From assembly GCF_029867415.1 (NCBI RefSeq), contig NW_026705004.1, positions 356,001 through 420,000 of the forward strand: 64,000 bases of DNA. Reading direction: 5' to 3'. The notes below the pieces were generated by a model, which saw only the letters and a list, made by a program, of their open reading frames with translations, did not search any database and was not told the origin of the DNA. The position numbers and the translations under genes were made by a program. Positions 23,016-33,686 of this stretch are shown one piece after another; positions within the stretch are counted from its first letter, which is position 1, and each line of letters opens with the position of its first letter. The stretch comes from Vicia villosa. Lineage: Eukaryota > Streptophyta > Magnoliopsida > Fabales > Fabaceae.

Positions 23016-23156
23016 CTAAGTTGAAAACCTGAAAGGGCAACTTAGGCAAAAAATGAGCGTCTCGGTGGATTGAAAACCCGAAAGGGCGGTCCAGGCAAAA
23101 ATTAGAGACTAAACAAATACTATCCCGGTAGGCTGAAAACCTGAAAGGGCAGCCTA
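23016..23156 (+). ncRNA. Array of three structured RNA hairpins in the Ogre 3' region
   Basis: Three modules follow the integrase stop. Stems are CTAAGTTG/CAACTTAG (23016-23023 with 23038-23045), TGGATTG/CGGTCCA (23066-23072 with 23087-23093, two G-U pairs) and TAGGCTG/CAGCCTA (23129-23135 with 23150-23156). All enclose AAAACCYGAAAGGG, where CCY and GGG can pair around a GAAA tetraloop. Each is followed by GGCAAAA. Stem bases change while pairing is kept, which argues for RNA structure. Function is unknown. Confidence 0.7.
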
Positions 23157-23159
23157 GGC

Positions 23160-24298
23160 AAAAGTTAGGGAATGAAGCATACAACTATGTTCCGTTTAGC
23201 TGCCTACTCACCATCAAGATTCAACACCTCAAAGACACCGATCAGTCCAATCACTTTCTTCCAACAAGTGAGGGATGAGATGCTCGAAGACAGATTGGCA
23301 ATAGCAGAATTGAAACTTGACTGGATTGTTTTCACATAGCTATTTATCTTTATAAATATTTTCCAAAACTTTATGACAGTTTCCTACTTCTAGGATTGTT
23401 GTCTCCCTGTGCTAATCAGCCTATCATGGCTCTTTTTCAAAAATCAATGCAGCTTAGGCTCAAAAATCACTATTTTCACTTTTTCTGTTTTAAATACGTA
23501 AACGTCCCAATGATAATTCTGAATGAACATGTGCATTTGAATATGATTGATGTTTACCAGGAAAAACAGGAATAGCATTCAGGTAATGTCCCAATTATCT
23601 GGACATCATCCCATCAGAAGAAAATCCCCAAGAGAAGCGCATTTCTCAGCAAATTCCTCAAAAAATATTTTCTCTTCAAAAGAAGTCTTATCCCCCAGCA
23701 GGGTTGTTCCAGATTACTATCTTCAGAAGGTGTGATCCCCGCACCCGGACTTGGTTAGATAGTGCATCGGAGGATTATGCATCTTCCTCATTCCCATTTG
23801 AAAGGGCATCAGAACTTCCAGCTACCTTTCATTCCCAAGTGATAGTCAAAGATCCTTCAACAGAGTACCATGGTTCTCAAAGAATTTCCCCAGCCGAGGG
23901 TACTCAAACAAGACAAAAGATCATCAACAATCACAATATAGTCATATCCAGATGACTGATGGAAATTTATTTTCCCAAATAGAAGCTTGACATTCGTATT
24001 CATATATCACACATTCATATTCACATTCATGCATCATACATCATACATCATACATCATGCATCATGCGCATATTCATACGCATATTCATACACAACATAA
24101 CATGCCTATTTCTCCTTTAGCTCACATTACATGCATCATAAACATTGCATATCACTAACTTGATTTTTCAGGTAGACGGATATCTTCAACAAAGATGTTC
24201 TCAATCACATGCAGTGTTCACCTGAATGCCATGAACGATTCTCTCAGATATAATCAAGCCGAAGATTCATTCTGATCACTTACCAACTCAAAAATAAG
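23160..24298 (+). other. Ogre 3' untranslated region, first part
   Basis: No credible protein is encoded. Positions about 23990-24110 are short CATCATACAT and GCATATTCATAC repeats, like the ORF1-gag spacer. A strong acceptor-like tract (CACTAACTTGATTTTTCAG|GTAG) ends near 24171. Confidence 0.6.
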
Positions 24299-25060
24299 CA
24301 TCGCAGATCTAAGTCGATACCTCAGACGGTTCAAGAACGATCTAACATTGAAGATCTAAAGTCGATACCTCAGACGGTTCAAGAATGATCTAACATCGCA
24401 GATCTAAAGTTGATACCTCAGACGGTTCCAGAACGATCTAACATTGCAAATCTAAAGTTGATACCTCAGACGGTTCCAGAACGATCTAACATCGCAGATC
24501 TAAGTTGATACCTCAGACGGTTCCAGAACGATCTAACATCGCAGATCTAAAGCTGATACCTCAGACGGTTCCAGAAAGATCTAACATCACAGATCTAAGT
24601 CGATACCTCAGACGGTTCCAGAACGATCTAACATCGCAGATCTAAAGTTGATACCTCAGACGGTTCAAGAACGATCTAACATCGCAGATCTAAGTTGATA
24701 CCTCAGACGGTTCCAGAACGATCTATTATCGCAGATCTAAAGCTGATACCTCAGACGGTTCCAGAACGATCTAACATCACAGATCTAAGTCGATACCTCA
24801 GACGGTTCTAGAACGATCTAACATTGAAGATCTAAAGTCGATACCTCAGACGGTTCAAGAATGATCTAACATCGCAGATCTAAAGTTGATACCTCAGACG
24901 GTTCCAGAACGATCTAACATTGCAGATCTAAAGTTGATACCTCAGACGGTTCCAGAACGATCTAACATTGAAGATCTAAAGTCGATACCTCAGACGGTTC
25001 AAGAATTATCTAACATCAAAGATCTAAAGCTGATACCTCAAACGGTTCCACAATGATCAA
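24299..25060 (+). repeat. Minisatellite in the Ogre 3' UTR, about 16 copies of 47-48 bp
   Basis: The unit contains GATACCTCAGACGGTTCCAG, repeated about every 47-48 bases, with variants at a few sites (TCG/TTG/CTG before ATACC; CAAG/CCAG). Groups of units recur as higher-order blocks, for example 24552 and 24732, 180 bp apart. Two degenerate units follow to about 25170. Tandem repeats in Ogre 3' UTRs are a known source of satellite DNA. Confidence 0.93.
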
Positions 25061-25421
25061 CCTTCAAAATCTAAAGCAGGAAAAACTTTGGACAAGTTCC
25101 GTAGCAATCATCCTCCTAGACTTAAAGCGGTAACCTTGGACGGTTCCGAAACAGTCAACACAAAGACTTTCAAATCCTTCATCAAGATATAATCAATGGA
25201 TTCATTCTGATGAACAAACCCTCAACCCATTTACCAGGTGGCATCTGAAAGCCCATCTCAGGTAATGTTCCAATCTGCCAACAACATTTCGCAGACGACA
25301 TTCAAATGCAACTTCCAACATCTCTTCTGATCAAGGTAAGTGCAAATTTTCAGGGCATCTAAATATTCAATCATCTTCTACCTTCAGATTTCAGACAATC
25401 TCTTCAGGTTTAAGAAGATTG
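25061..25421 (+). other. Ogre 3' untranslated region, last part
   Basis: Degenerate minisatellite units give way to unique sequence leading to the polypurine tract. No gene is seen. Confidence 0.6.
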
Positions 25422-25433
25422 AATAGGGGCAAC
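25422..25433 (+). promoter_or_regulatory. Ogre polypurine tract
   Basis: AATAGGGGCAAC lies directly before the 3' LTR (TGTTATACC at 25434). It is the expected primer site for plus-strand DNA synthesis. Confidence 0.75.
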
Positions 25434-25970
25434 TGTTATACCCCAAAATTTGCCCGCATCTTTTTTCAAGAAAACTCCAATCTGAAAATTAAGAGTCTCA
25501 TATAATCATGGATTTTTATTTCAACAAATATCCTGACATATGAAATACTTAGTTTTTAGAATTTTTCTTATACAGTAATTTGGCTTGCAGTTGAATTTAT
25601 TCTTACGCAAACGCCAAATACTGTTTATTACTTCACACATGCTATTTTATTTATTTACAGATAAATAGTACTGACACAATTGGTACAGAGTTAAATCTTT
25701 TTGCAGGCGCAAAATCAGGAAACTCTGACTGTACTGGTAACAAGTAGATTATTATTATCTTTTGTTTCTCACTAATTTTTGTACTATATTCCATTATTTT
25801 CAAAAATCTTTTCAAATCTCTTTTTCAAAAATCAAATCCTAACTTTATTCTCTACATCTCTCTTTTTCCCAACACTATCATACACTTTCTTTCAAATCTT
25901 ACTTCCACTCAAATTCTCCTTTTGTACGGAATCACATCATTCCCCAACGTCTCTATCCTTCTTTCCACTC

Positions 25971-25978
25971 TATAAATA
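25971..25978 (+). promoter_or_regulatory. TATA box in the second Ogre LTR, first candidate
   Basis: TATAAATA lies 93 bases before the ATG of the small membrane ORF at 26071, in the same arrangement as in the first LTR. Confidence 0.6.
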
Positions 25979-26070
25979 CCTCTCATTTTTTCATAAAAAT
26001 CTCACATCAAATTCTAATTCATCTCTCAAATTGCTACTTCATAATCCATCCTTTCTTCTTCCCCGACAAA

Positions 26071-26238
26071 ATGGCGAAGCGGTGGGAAACGTGTTTTCTT
26101 ATGGTCATCACCATTGCTACGGTGATCATGTCTTTCTTCTGTCTACATAGCCCGGAACACTGTGGACCTGGGATGCTTATGCTCCCAATCATCTACATGT
26201 TACTATTTGTAGCATGGGTTATCAATCGTCATTCTTAA
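26071..26238 (+). CDS. Small membrane protein ORF, second LTR copy (55 aa)
   Basis: This reads the same as 9113-9280, including start context and stop. Two hydrophobic segments at residues about 8-25 and 35-51 suggest a two-span membrane peptide. Since the two LTRs differ at under about 1 percent, identity over 168 bp is expected and is not by itself proof of selection. No family recognised. Confidence 0.5.
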   Translation: MAKRWETCFLMVITIATVIMSFFCLHSPEHCGPGMLMLPIIYMLLFVAWVINRHS

Positions 26239-27917
26239 AATTTGCCGTATTTCTTATTTCTTAAATGTACCGTTTATTCGTCGTACTGTTCAATATAGTA
26301 TGTAATATTTGTACTGTCAGTATTAAATGTTGTACTATTTGTCATAATATTGCTTAATTACTCAGATAATATTTTGTGTGTTTTTTGCCAGTCAAATATT
26401 CATTTTTCTGTGCATTAAATGATTTTCAGGGTTATTATCGGTAATTTTGCCCGCATACAGTAAATATTAGTTATTTATTATGTCTGTGTTTTTGTTAACA
26501 AGTCATGTAAATAAAATTTCATTTTTCACATAAAACAAAAACAAAAACAACAAAAAAAGAAAATTAACTTTGACTGTTGATTTTTCACTCTAACTGCTAC
26601 GTCAATACCTGAACAGTCAGTTGACAGCCAAACTGCTGGCAGTACAATTCTCAGTGTTTTGTACCATCAATCAAATCAATCTTTTACAATTCAAAATTCC
26701 AATATTTTTGTTCTAGAAGTCTTCTGAATATCACGCGATTAGCAGAGACTCAACACTGCACAAAAATCAGGTACGCTTAACTATCTCCTACACAAATAGT
26801 CCCTGACTAGGGTTTTCTTGTTTTAGAAGTCTTCTGAAACAAGTTTTTGAGAAGTCTTAGAAGTCTTCTGAATATTTTTGTTTTAGAAGTCTTCTGAAAC
26901 AAGTTTTTGAGACCTCAAATGGATTTCATGCACATCCATATATCTCAAAGTACCATCATACAAATTTTCAAACTTCAATTCACTCAGACGCACCGTCAGC
27001 AGCTCAAACAGTCAACAGACGACCCGTTTGACCAAAAAGTCAACAGACAGTCAAAAATGAAATTTTTTGTCAAAGTCCATATTTTGTCAAAGGATTCATC
27101 ATTTGATCATTGGATGATCATAATTCATCAAGGAAAGATCAAAAATCAACAAAACCCTAAGATTCAAAATTAGGGTTTTTGCCTGAAAAGTCAACTCAAC
27201 TTTGACTGGTCATAACTCTCTCATCCTTCATCCAAAAAATTCAAACCAAAGCTCATTTTGAAGGAAATTCAATTATCTTTCAAATGCAATTGATCTCATG
27301 GTCATTGCATTCACCATTTGAAAAATATGATTAAAGACATTACAGGTCATTTTCAAAGTCAACAAAAAGACACTTTTTTCAAAAGGACACCCAAGGAGCA
27401 TCAAAAATCATTTTGACATGAGACCAAAGACATTGGTTAGAGGACTCTTTGAGGTTTCCAAAAAGTGCAAGAACTCCTTCATATGACAAAAATTGAGGGA
27501 TTTACACCTTGTTGAAGTTGGCTAAATTTTGGGAAAATGCATGAAACCAACATTGCTCAAAAATGTATTTTTTCCAAATGGGGCCAAGTTTTCATGGTTC
27601 AAACATGTTTGCCATGTTATTATGGGCCTCCCACGACCAAGACAAAGCCCACACCATTTTTATCCATTTTTGGCTTAATTTTATCTTATTTTAAGATTAA
27701 ATAAAAAAAGAAAAATGGAAGGATAATGGATAGCTTGAATTCCAAGCATGACTCATCAAGAGAATCATTCAACTCTGTCCCAAGCCAAAGTACAGCAGAG
27801 GGAGAGAAGAAAATCAAGCCATAGTGGCTTAAATGCCAAGCTACACATGTGGAAAAAGTCAAGATTCCAACAAAGGCATAAATGCTTCTTAGCTTATCTT
27901 CTAAGCACTTCGATGCT

Positions 27918-27925
27918 TATAAAAG
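27918..27925 (+). promoter_or_regulatory. TATA box in the second Ogre LTR, second candidate
   Basis: TATAAAAG occurs here, as at 10897 in the first LTR. The bases just upstream differ (CGATGC here, CAGTGC there). Confidence 0.45.
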
Positions 27926-30186
27926 AGCTAGCATGCTTCAGTAACAAAGAGAGAACGAATTGAGAGAAAAAATCTTGCTTGTAACACACTTGTAACATCT
28001 TAAAATATTTAAAGAATTTTGAAATTCGAATTCTAAGTTTAAGCTAGTTTTAATACAAAGTAAACACTCAAACACGTTCCTTGAACTTCACTGAACTTAT
28101 CCAGATCATCTGCAAGCTTTGAAACTCACTGAATCAAGCACTACAGGTCACGATTTGTTCAAACAAAAACCAATTCGTATCTCATAATACATGCATATTT
28201 AACAAGATGTAGACATATATTTGAGCTTAGTTTGATGTCCTGATCATTTCTGGACACTTAATTAAGGTTTGGTTGCTTATATAGGAAGATACCATTCTAG
28301 GGTTCATAAACTAAATTTTAGGGCTTTCCATTAGAAGCAAAATTAGGTGAAATTGATGGCATATTCAAACTCAGTGAGCCAAACCCAGTTGAATGAACAT
28401 GTCGCGCCAAATTTCTTTTCAGGTTTACCCCTATTCGCTATTTTGCAGGTTTGAAGCTCATCAATTACAGCGCTTCTCTCATAAAAGCGCTGTTAAAAGA
28501 GGTGTCTGGAGGTTGAAGACGAAGACGTGTCTTCCCCCCATTGGATCAGACGCGCGCGTTTTTTTAAATATAACCCTTGGTTTCAGTGTTTGCAGGCGCG
28601 TCATAAGTGGTGGTCCCTCACCATCTGAGCCATCAGATCTCATTTAATGACTCATCCAACGCATCAGAATGAACCCCCATACCATGGACTTTATGGAATT
28701 TCCACATCTGATCAGTATCCTTTTATTTTCTATTTTATTTTAATTTCTTTGCAAAATTAATTAAAAATAGTTTTAAAAATCCAAAAAATACACAAAAAAT
28801 ATTTTTAGAATCTAAAATAATGTTTTATTTTCTGAAATAAAAATATTTTATTTTTCTTTATAATTTCAATATTTTGCATAATTAATTAGTATATGTTTAT
28901 ATATTTGCTTTTTAATCATCTTAACCAATCAAAAAATCATAAAAAAAAATTGTTCTTTATATTAAATATTGTTTATATACTATAAACTAATTTTGTACAT
29001 ATTTTGAATAATTTTCTCTTTAAGTTTTAATTATTTGTATAATTATTTGCATAATTATGTTTTAATTAGCTTAATAAATCCCAAATCAATTTTAAAAATT
29101 CCAAAAAAATTAGTTTTGCTTTAAAATTAATTGACAAATATTTTGTACATATTTTAAACTTAATTTCTAGGTTTAAATCTATTTTCATCTTTTTTTTCTC
29201 TTCATTTTAATTTAATTAATCATGCATTAATTATAATTAAAATCAATCATAAAAAATCCAAAAATATGCCTTTTATTTTTCTTGCAATTTAAATTCCTAG
29301 ATAAATGTACAGGTTGTTAAATTCATGTAAATAGGCTTAGTTTACATTTCCTGCACAATCGATGTAATAGCGTAGATTTACTTTCCGCACTTTACATTTC
29401 CGCATTTTAATTTCCAGCAAATATAAACTGCGTGTATGTCAAAGATAAAATTGAATCGTTAGATCACTAACTTCAAAGATAAAATATCTGAATCCAATCA
29501 CAATCACACTTGCACCTTTTAAGGTAATCCCTTCTCATTCTTTTCAAAATCAAAGTCAAAATTCTACTGTTTCGAGTACGAAATCGAACCTTTTGTTTGT
29601 ATCCGGTGAAAGGATAGATTTTTAAAGGAAATAGGATAAAGACCTTACAACTCAGGGTAGACCTCCTAGTTTGCTTGCTCCTAGTTTGCTTGCTCATACA
29701 CTGTTGTTTTTCAAAACAAAACTTTCCAAAAAGACAATATTTTGTATACATCCAAACACGGATCATTACAAAGTTAACATTCTTTTCAAAACATCTTTCG
29801 AAAGATAAACAAACATTTTGTATACATCCGCACAAGGATCATTACAAATTCAATTTACAAAGGTATTTGAAACCACATATGAGCATTCTAAAGCAATTGA
29901 AAAGTGATCGAAAAACAAGTGAGCTAAGCAAACTTAAGAGCCCATGGATAACCATGGATACAAAGGGTGCTAACACCTTCCCTTTGTATAACCTACCCCC
30001 TTACCCAGAATTTCTTAAAGGTCTTTTTTCTGTTTCTTTTATAAACCTTTCCTTAATTGGATAAAATAAAAGGTCGGTGGCGACTCTGTGAATTTTCAAA
30101 AATGCGAAAGCATAAGCGATAAAAAAGAGTCAGTTCACGTATCTCTCCCGCTCAGAGGTATGGCCCGAAAAAAACGGAGGTCCACA

Positions 30187-30590
30187 GAACTGGCGACTCT
30201 GCTGGGGAGTCACTTTCAAAAAACAAAATGCTTTCAAAAGGGGTTACCTTAAGAGAATAGATTACTTCGATGTTTTCAATTGTTTGACTTGATTGCTCTA
30301 TTTTTCAAAGGTTTGTTTGGGTATTTTGCTTGTGTGAAAGATTCTAACCCGAATCTCGAGATACCTTAAGTATATGACAATAGACCAAGGAAACTGTACG
30401 ACATGTACCGATACGGTTGATCTGGTAGTCATCGTTAGTGCGATACTTTGGTTTATACTGATGTCCCTTGAAAACGATCAAGGAGTATATTAGGCTTCCG
30501 AAATGTCATTAAACACTAATTTGTCTTAGAACCTTTTTAGTTGAACTTGACTTATGGCCTATTAAGTGGCTAGCTTTGAAATTGATCGAA
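30187..30590 (+). repeat. Second Ogre PBS and leader start, truncated
   Basis: After the second LTR the bases GAAC and the PBS (30191-30208) are followed by a copy of 13174-13577 with almost no changes. It stops at GATCGA and switches to copia sequence. A normal element ends at its LTR, so this is the start of a further Ogre internal region. Confidence 0.9.
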
Positions 30591-31268
30591 CTTACCAAGA
30601 AGGAAACACTTTTGTGCCTTAGAATCAAACTTACCAAGATGATCTTTAGTGTTCAGAATAAAACAAACACATCCAAAAGGATGAAAATATGAAATGTTGG
30701 GCTTTCTGTTCTTCCACAATTCATAAGGAGTCTTATTTAGAATAGGTCTTATAGAGATTCTATTCTGAATATAACATGCAGTGTTTATTGCTTCTGCCCA
30801 GAAGTGCTTAGCCATATTGGTTTCGTTGATCATGGTTCTGGCCATTTCTTATAGAGTCCTATTCTTTCGTTCTACAACTCCATTTTGTTGTGGAGTTCTA
30901 GGACAAGAGAAATCATGGGCAATACCATTTTCTTTGAAGAACTCCTCAAAGAATTTGTTCTCAAATTCACCACCATGATCACTTCTGACCTTTATGATTT
31001 TACACTCCTTCTCAGTTTGGGTCTGAGTGCAGAATTCAAAGAACACTGAATGAGACTCATCCTTGTGTTTCAAGAACATTACCCATGTCCAGCGGCTATA
31101 ATCATCAACGATGACTAATCCATATTTCTTCCCTTTGACAAATGCTGTTTTGACTGGGCCAAACAGATCAATGTGCAAAATTTCTAACGGCCTTAAGGGA
31201 GACAACATTCTTAGACTTGAATGCAGGTTTGGAGAACTTGCCCTTCTGACATGCTTCACAAAGAGCAT
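30591..31268 (-). pseudogene. Copia integrase core, with a nonsense codon and truncated end
   Basis: The minus strand encodes LEILHIDLFGPVKTAF with the first catalytic Asp, VRSDHGGEF with the second, and NGVVERKNRTL with the Glu. A TAA (CAA to TAA fits) follows KNRTL near 30847-30849. The frame then continues as EMARTMINETN to CFLLGK, where the Ogre junction cuts it. The upstream frame with the HHCC finger (31168-31803) is joined by a shift near 31200. Integrase would insert copia DNA; this copy is broken. Confidence 0.85.
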
Positions 31269-31803
31269 CTGATTTGTATTTCAGATTAGGGAGTCCTCTG
31301 ACAAGATTTAGTTTGTTAATCTGAGAAATCTTTCTCAAACTAGCATGTCCTAATCTTCTGTGCCAGACCCATTGCTCTTCAGAAACAGACATAAGACAAG
31401 TCACCTTCTGATTCTTAAGATCCTGAAGATCTGTCTTATAAATGTTGTTCTTTCTCTTGCCTATAAATAGGATTGAGCCATCCTTCTGACTTACAGCCTT
31501 GCAAGACTTTTGATTAAAGATTATGTCATAACCATTGTCACTTAATTGACTTATGGACAATAAGTTATGAGCTAATCCATCTACTAGAAGAACATTAGAA
31601 ATAGAAGGAGAGTTACCAGACTTTATAGTTCCTGAGCCAATAATTTTGCCCTTCTGATCTCCTCCAAACTTCACTACTCCAGCAGATTTAAGCACCAGGT
31701 CTTGGAACATAGACCTTCTTCCTGTCATGTGTCGCGAGCATCCAGAGTCCAGGTACCATGACATGTTGTGCTTTTCCTTCTTTGCAGCCAAGGATATCTG
31801 CAA
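31168..31803 (-). pseudogene. Copia aspartic protease and integrase zinc-finger region
   Basis: The frame contains the protease active site LDSGCSRHMTG about 20 residues in and the gag-pre-integrase region ending in WHRRLGHASLRKI and CEACQKGK, the integrase HHCC finger. It is separated from gag by a frameshift near 31797 and from the integrase core by another near 31200. Confidence 0.85.
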
Positions 31804-33601
31804 TAGGAATAATCTTTTCCTTAGGTACCCACATCTTCTTGGGTCCTTTCTTGTTAGTTTTCCTCAAGTTCTGATTGAACTTGGGTTTAGCATTATATGA
31901 AATAGGAGGAACAGAATGATAGTTTATGTTCTAAGTTCCATGATATTTCTTAGGTTTTGTCACATGCTTCTTGGTGTGTGTTATGTGAAAGCTTTGAGCA
32001 TGTGATGTGTGCCTAATATCATGGGAGTGGCCAAATTTAAATTGGTTATACAGAGGCTTGTATGATATTTTCATATCATCCACAGATTTAAGCTTGTATG
32101 GGATTTCACCCTCATAACCAATGCCAACTCTTTTGTTTCCTGACACAGCATATATCATAGAAGCAAGTTGACTTCTGCCAATACTTCTAGATAAAAACTT
32201 TCTGAAACTTAAGTCATATTCTTTCAGAATATTGTTCAGACTTGGAGTAGATTTTTCAGAGACAGAAGGAGATCCAGTATTTTTGGATAAATTTAAAACT
32301 TTTTCCTTCAGTTCAGAATTCTCCACTTCAAGCTTCTTAGTTTCAAATTCAAATAGCTTTTTCAGCTTCTTGTATTTGATACTAATCTGAGACTTGAGTT
32401 CCAGAAGTTCTGTTAGACTGGAAACTAACTCTTCTCTAGATAGTTCAGAAAATACCTCTTCAGAATCTGATTCTGATGTAGATTCTGATCCGTCATCCAT
32501 TGTGGCCATTAGTGCCAGATTTGCCTGCTCATCTTCAGAGTCTGATTCTGATTCTGAATCATCCCATGTTGCCGTAAGACCTTTCTTCTTATGAAATTTC
32601 TTCTTGGGATTTTCCTTCTGAAGTTTTGGGCACTCACTTTTGAAGTGTCCTGGCTCATTGCATTCATAGCACACGACCTTTTTCTTGTCATTTCTTCTGC
32701 CTCCAGAAGATTCTCCTCTTTCATTCTTTGAGCTTTTGAAGCTCCTGAACCTCCTTTGCTTGCTTTTCCAGAGTTGATTGACTCTTCTGGAAATCATGGA
32801 CAGTTCTTCTTCTTCTTCTTCTGATTCTTCAGAATCTTCTTCTTCAGTCTGAAAAGCGTTAGTGCATTTTTTAAAATTAGATTTTAATGCAATAGACTTA
32901 CCTTTCTTCTGAGGTTCATTTGCGTCAAGTTCAATCTCATGACTCCTCAGGGCACTGATCAGCTCTTCCAAAGAAACTTCATTCAAATTCTTCGCAATCT
33001 TGAATACAGTCACCATTGGGCCCCATCTTCTGGGCAAGCTTCTGATGATCTTCTTTACATGATCAGCCTTGGTGTAGCCTTTATCCAGAACTCTCAATCC
33101 AGCAGTTAGAGTTTGAAATCTTGAGAACATCTTCTCAATATCTTCATCATCCTCCATCTTGAAGGCTTCATATTTCTGGATTAGAGCAAGAGCTTTAGTC
33201 TCCTTGACTTGAGCATTTCCCTCATGGGTCATTTTCAATGACTCATATATATCATGGGCAGTTTCCCTGTTAGATATCTTCTCATACTCAGCATGAGAGA
33301 TAGCATTCAGCAAAACAGTCCTACATTTATAATGATTCTTGAAAAGCTTCTTCTGATCATCATCCATTTCTTGCCTTATAAGCCTTACGCCATTGGCTTT
33401 CACTAGATGTTTGTAACCATCCATCAGAAGATCCCATAATTCACCATCTAGACCAAGAAAGTAACTTTCCAGTTTATCTTTCCAGTATTCAAAGTTTTCA
33501 CCATCAAATACTGGTGGTCTAGTATAACCATTGTTACCATTGTATTGCTCAGCAAAGCCAGATGTAGATGCAGATGTATTTGTTGGAATTTCACCTGCCA
33601 T
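31804..33601 (-). CDS. Copia gag (SIRE type)
   Basis: ATG at 33601 (MAGEIPTNTSASTSGF) opens 556 codons to TAG at about 31931. Residues about 30-240 form the copia UBN2-type gag domain (PPVFDGENFEYWKDKLESYF). An acidic tract (residues about 252-268) and a basic region precede the CCHC knuckle CYECNEPGHFKSEC (residues about 310-323). A Ser/Asp/Glu-rich part and a short coiled coil follow. After the TAG, gag-like sequence continues in frame to about 31800, so the stop is either a mutation or the gag-pol readthrough stop described in SIRE elements. Gag forms the element particle and binds RNA. Confidence 0.88.
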
Positions 33602-33670
33602 CTTTTACTGAAGCGTTTTTCTCTTCCTGAATCTTTTCTAAACACGAATAAGTGCTTGCACCTTAGAACC

Positions 33671-33684
33671 AGGCTCTGATACCA
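33671..33684 (-). other. Copia primer-binding site (initiator Met tRNA)
   Basis: The minus strand reads TGGTATCAGAGCCT two bases inside the 5' LTR edge, the classic copia site complementary to the 3' end of initiator tRNA-Met. Confidence 0.93.
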
Positions 33685-33686
33685 AT

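Larger units (their letters stand above)
25434..30186 (+). repeat. Ogre second LTR (4753 bp)
   Basis: It starts TGTTATACCCCAAAATTTGC and ends GGTCCACA. The 55-bp extra length compared with the left LTR comes mainly from a local duplication at about 26821-26890, where the motif TTTTAGAAGTCTTCTGAA occurs repeatedly, partly offset by a shorter stretch near 29690. If the locus was a tandem, this LTR was the middle one. Confidence 0.92.
8476..30590 (+). mobile_element. Ogre-type (Ty3/gypsy, Tat lineage) retrotransposon plus start of a truncated second copy
   Basis: LTR-to-LTR length is 21.7 kb (8476-30186), with LTRs of 4698 and 4753 bp. The element has a tRNA-Arg-type PBS, an ORF before gag, gag-protease, an intron, RT/RNase H, archaeal RNase H and integrase, and a repeat-rich 3' region. 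This order with giant LTRs is diagnostic of Ogre. After the second LTR the PBS and 400 bp of leader follow again (30187-30590), so the locus was probably once a tandem LTR-internal-LTR-internal-LTR array that lost its right part. The copy carries at least three frameshifts and two nonsense codons and is not autonomous. Confidence 0.93.

Noticed and set aside
24299..25060. CRISPR-like array
   Set aside because: The units are directly adjacent with no unique spacers and lie in a retrotransposon 3' UTR of a plant. It is a minisatellite.
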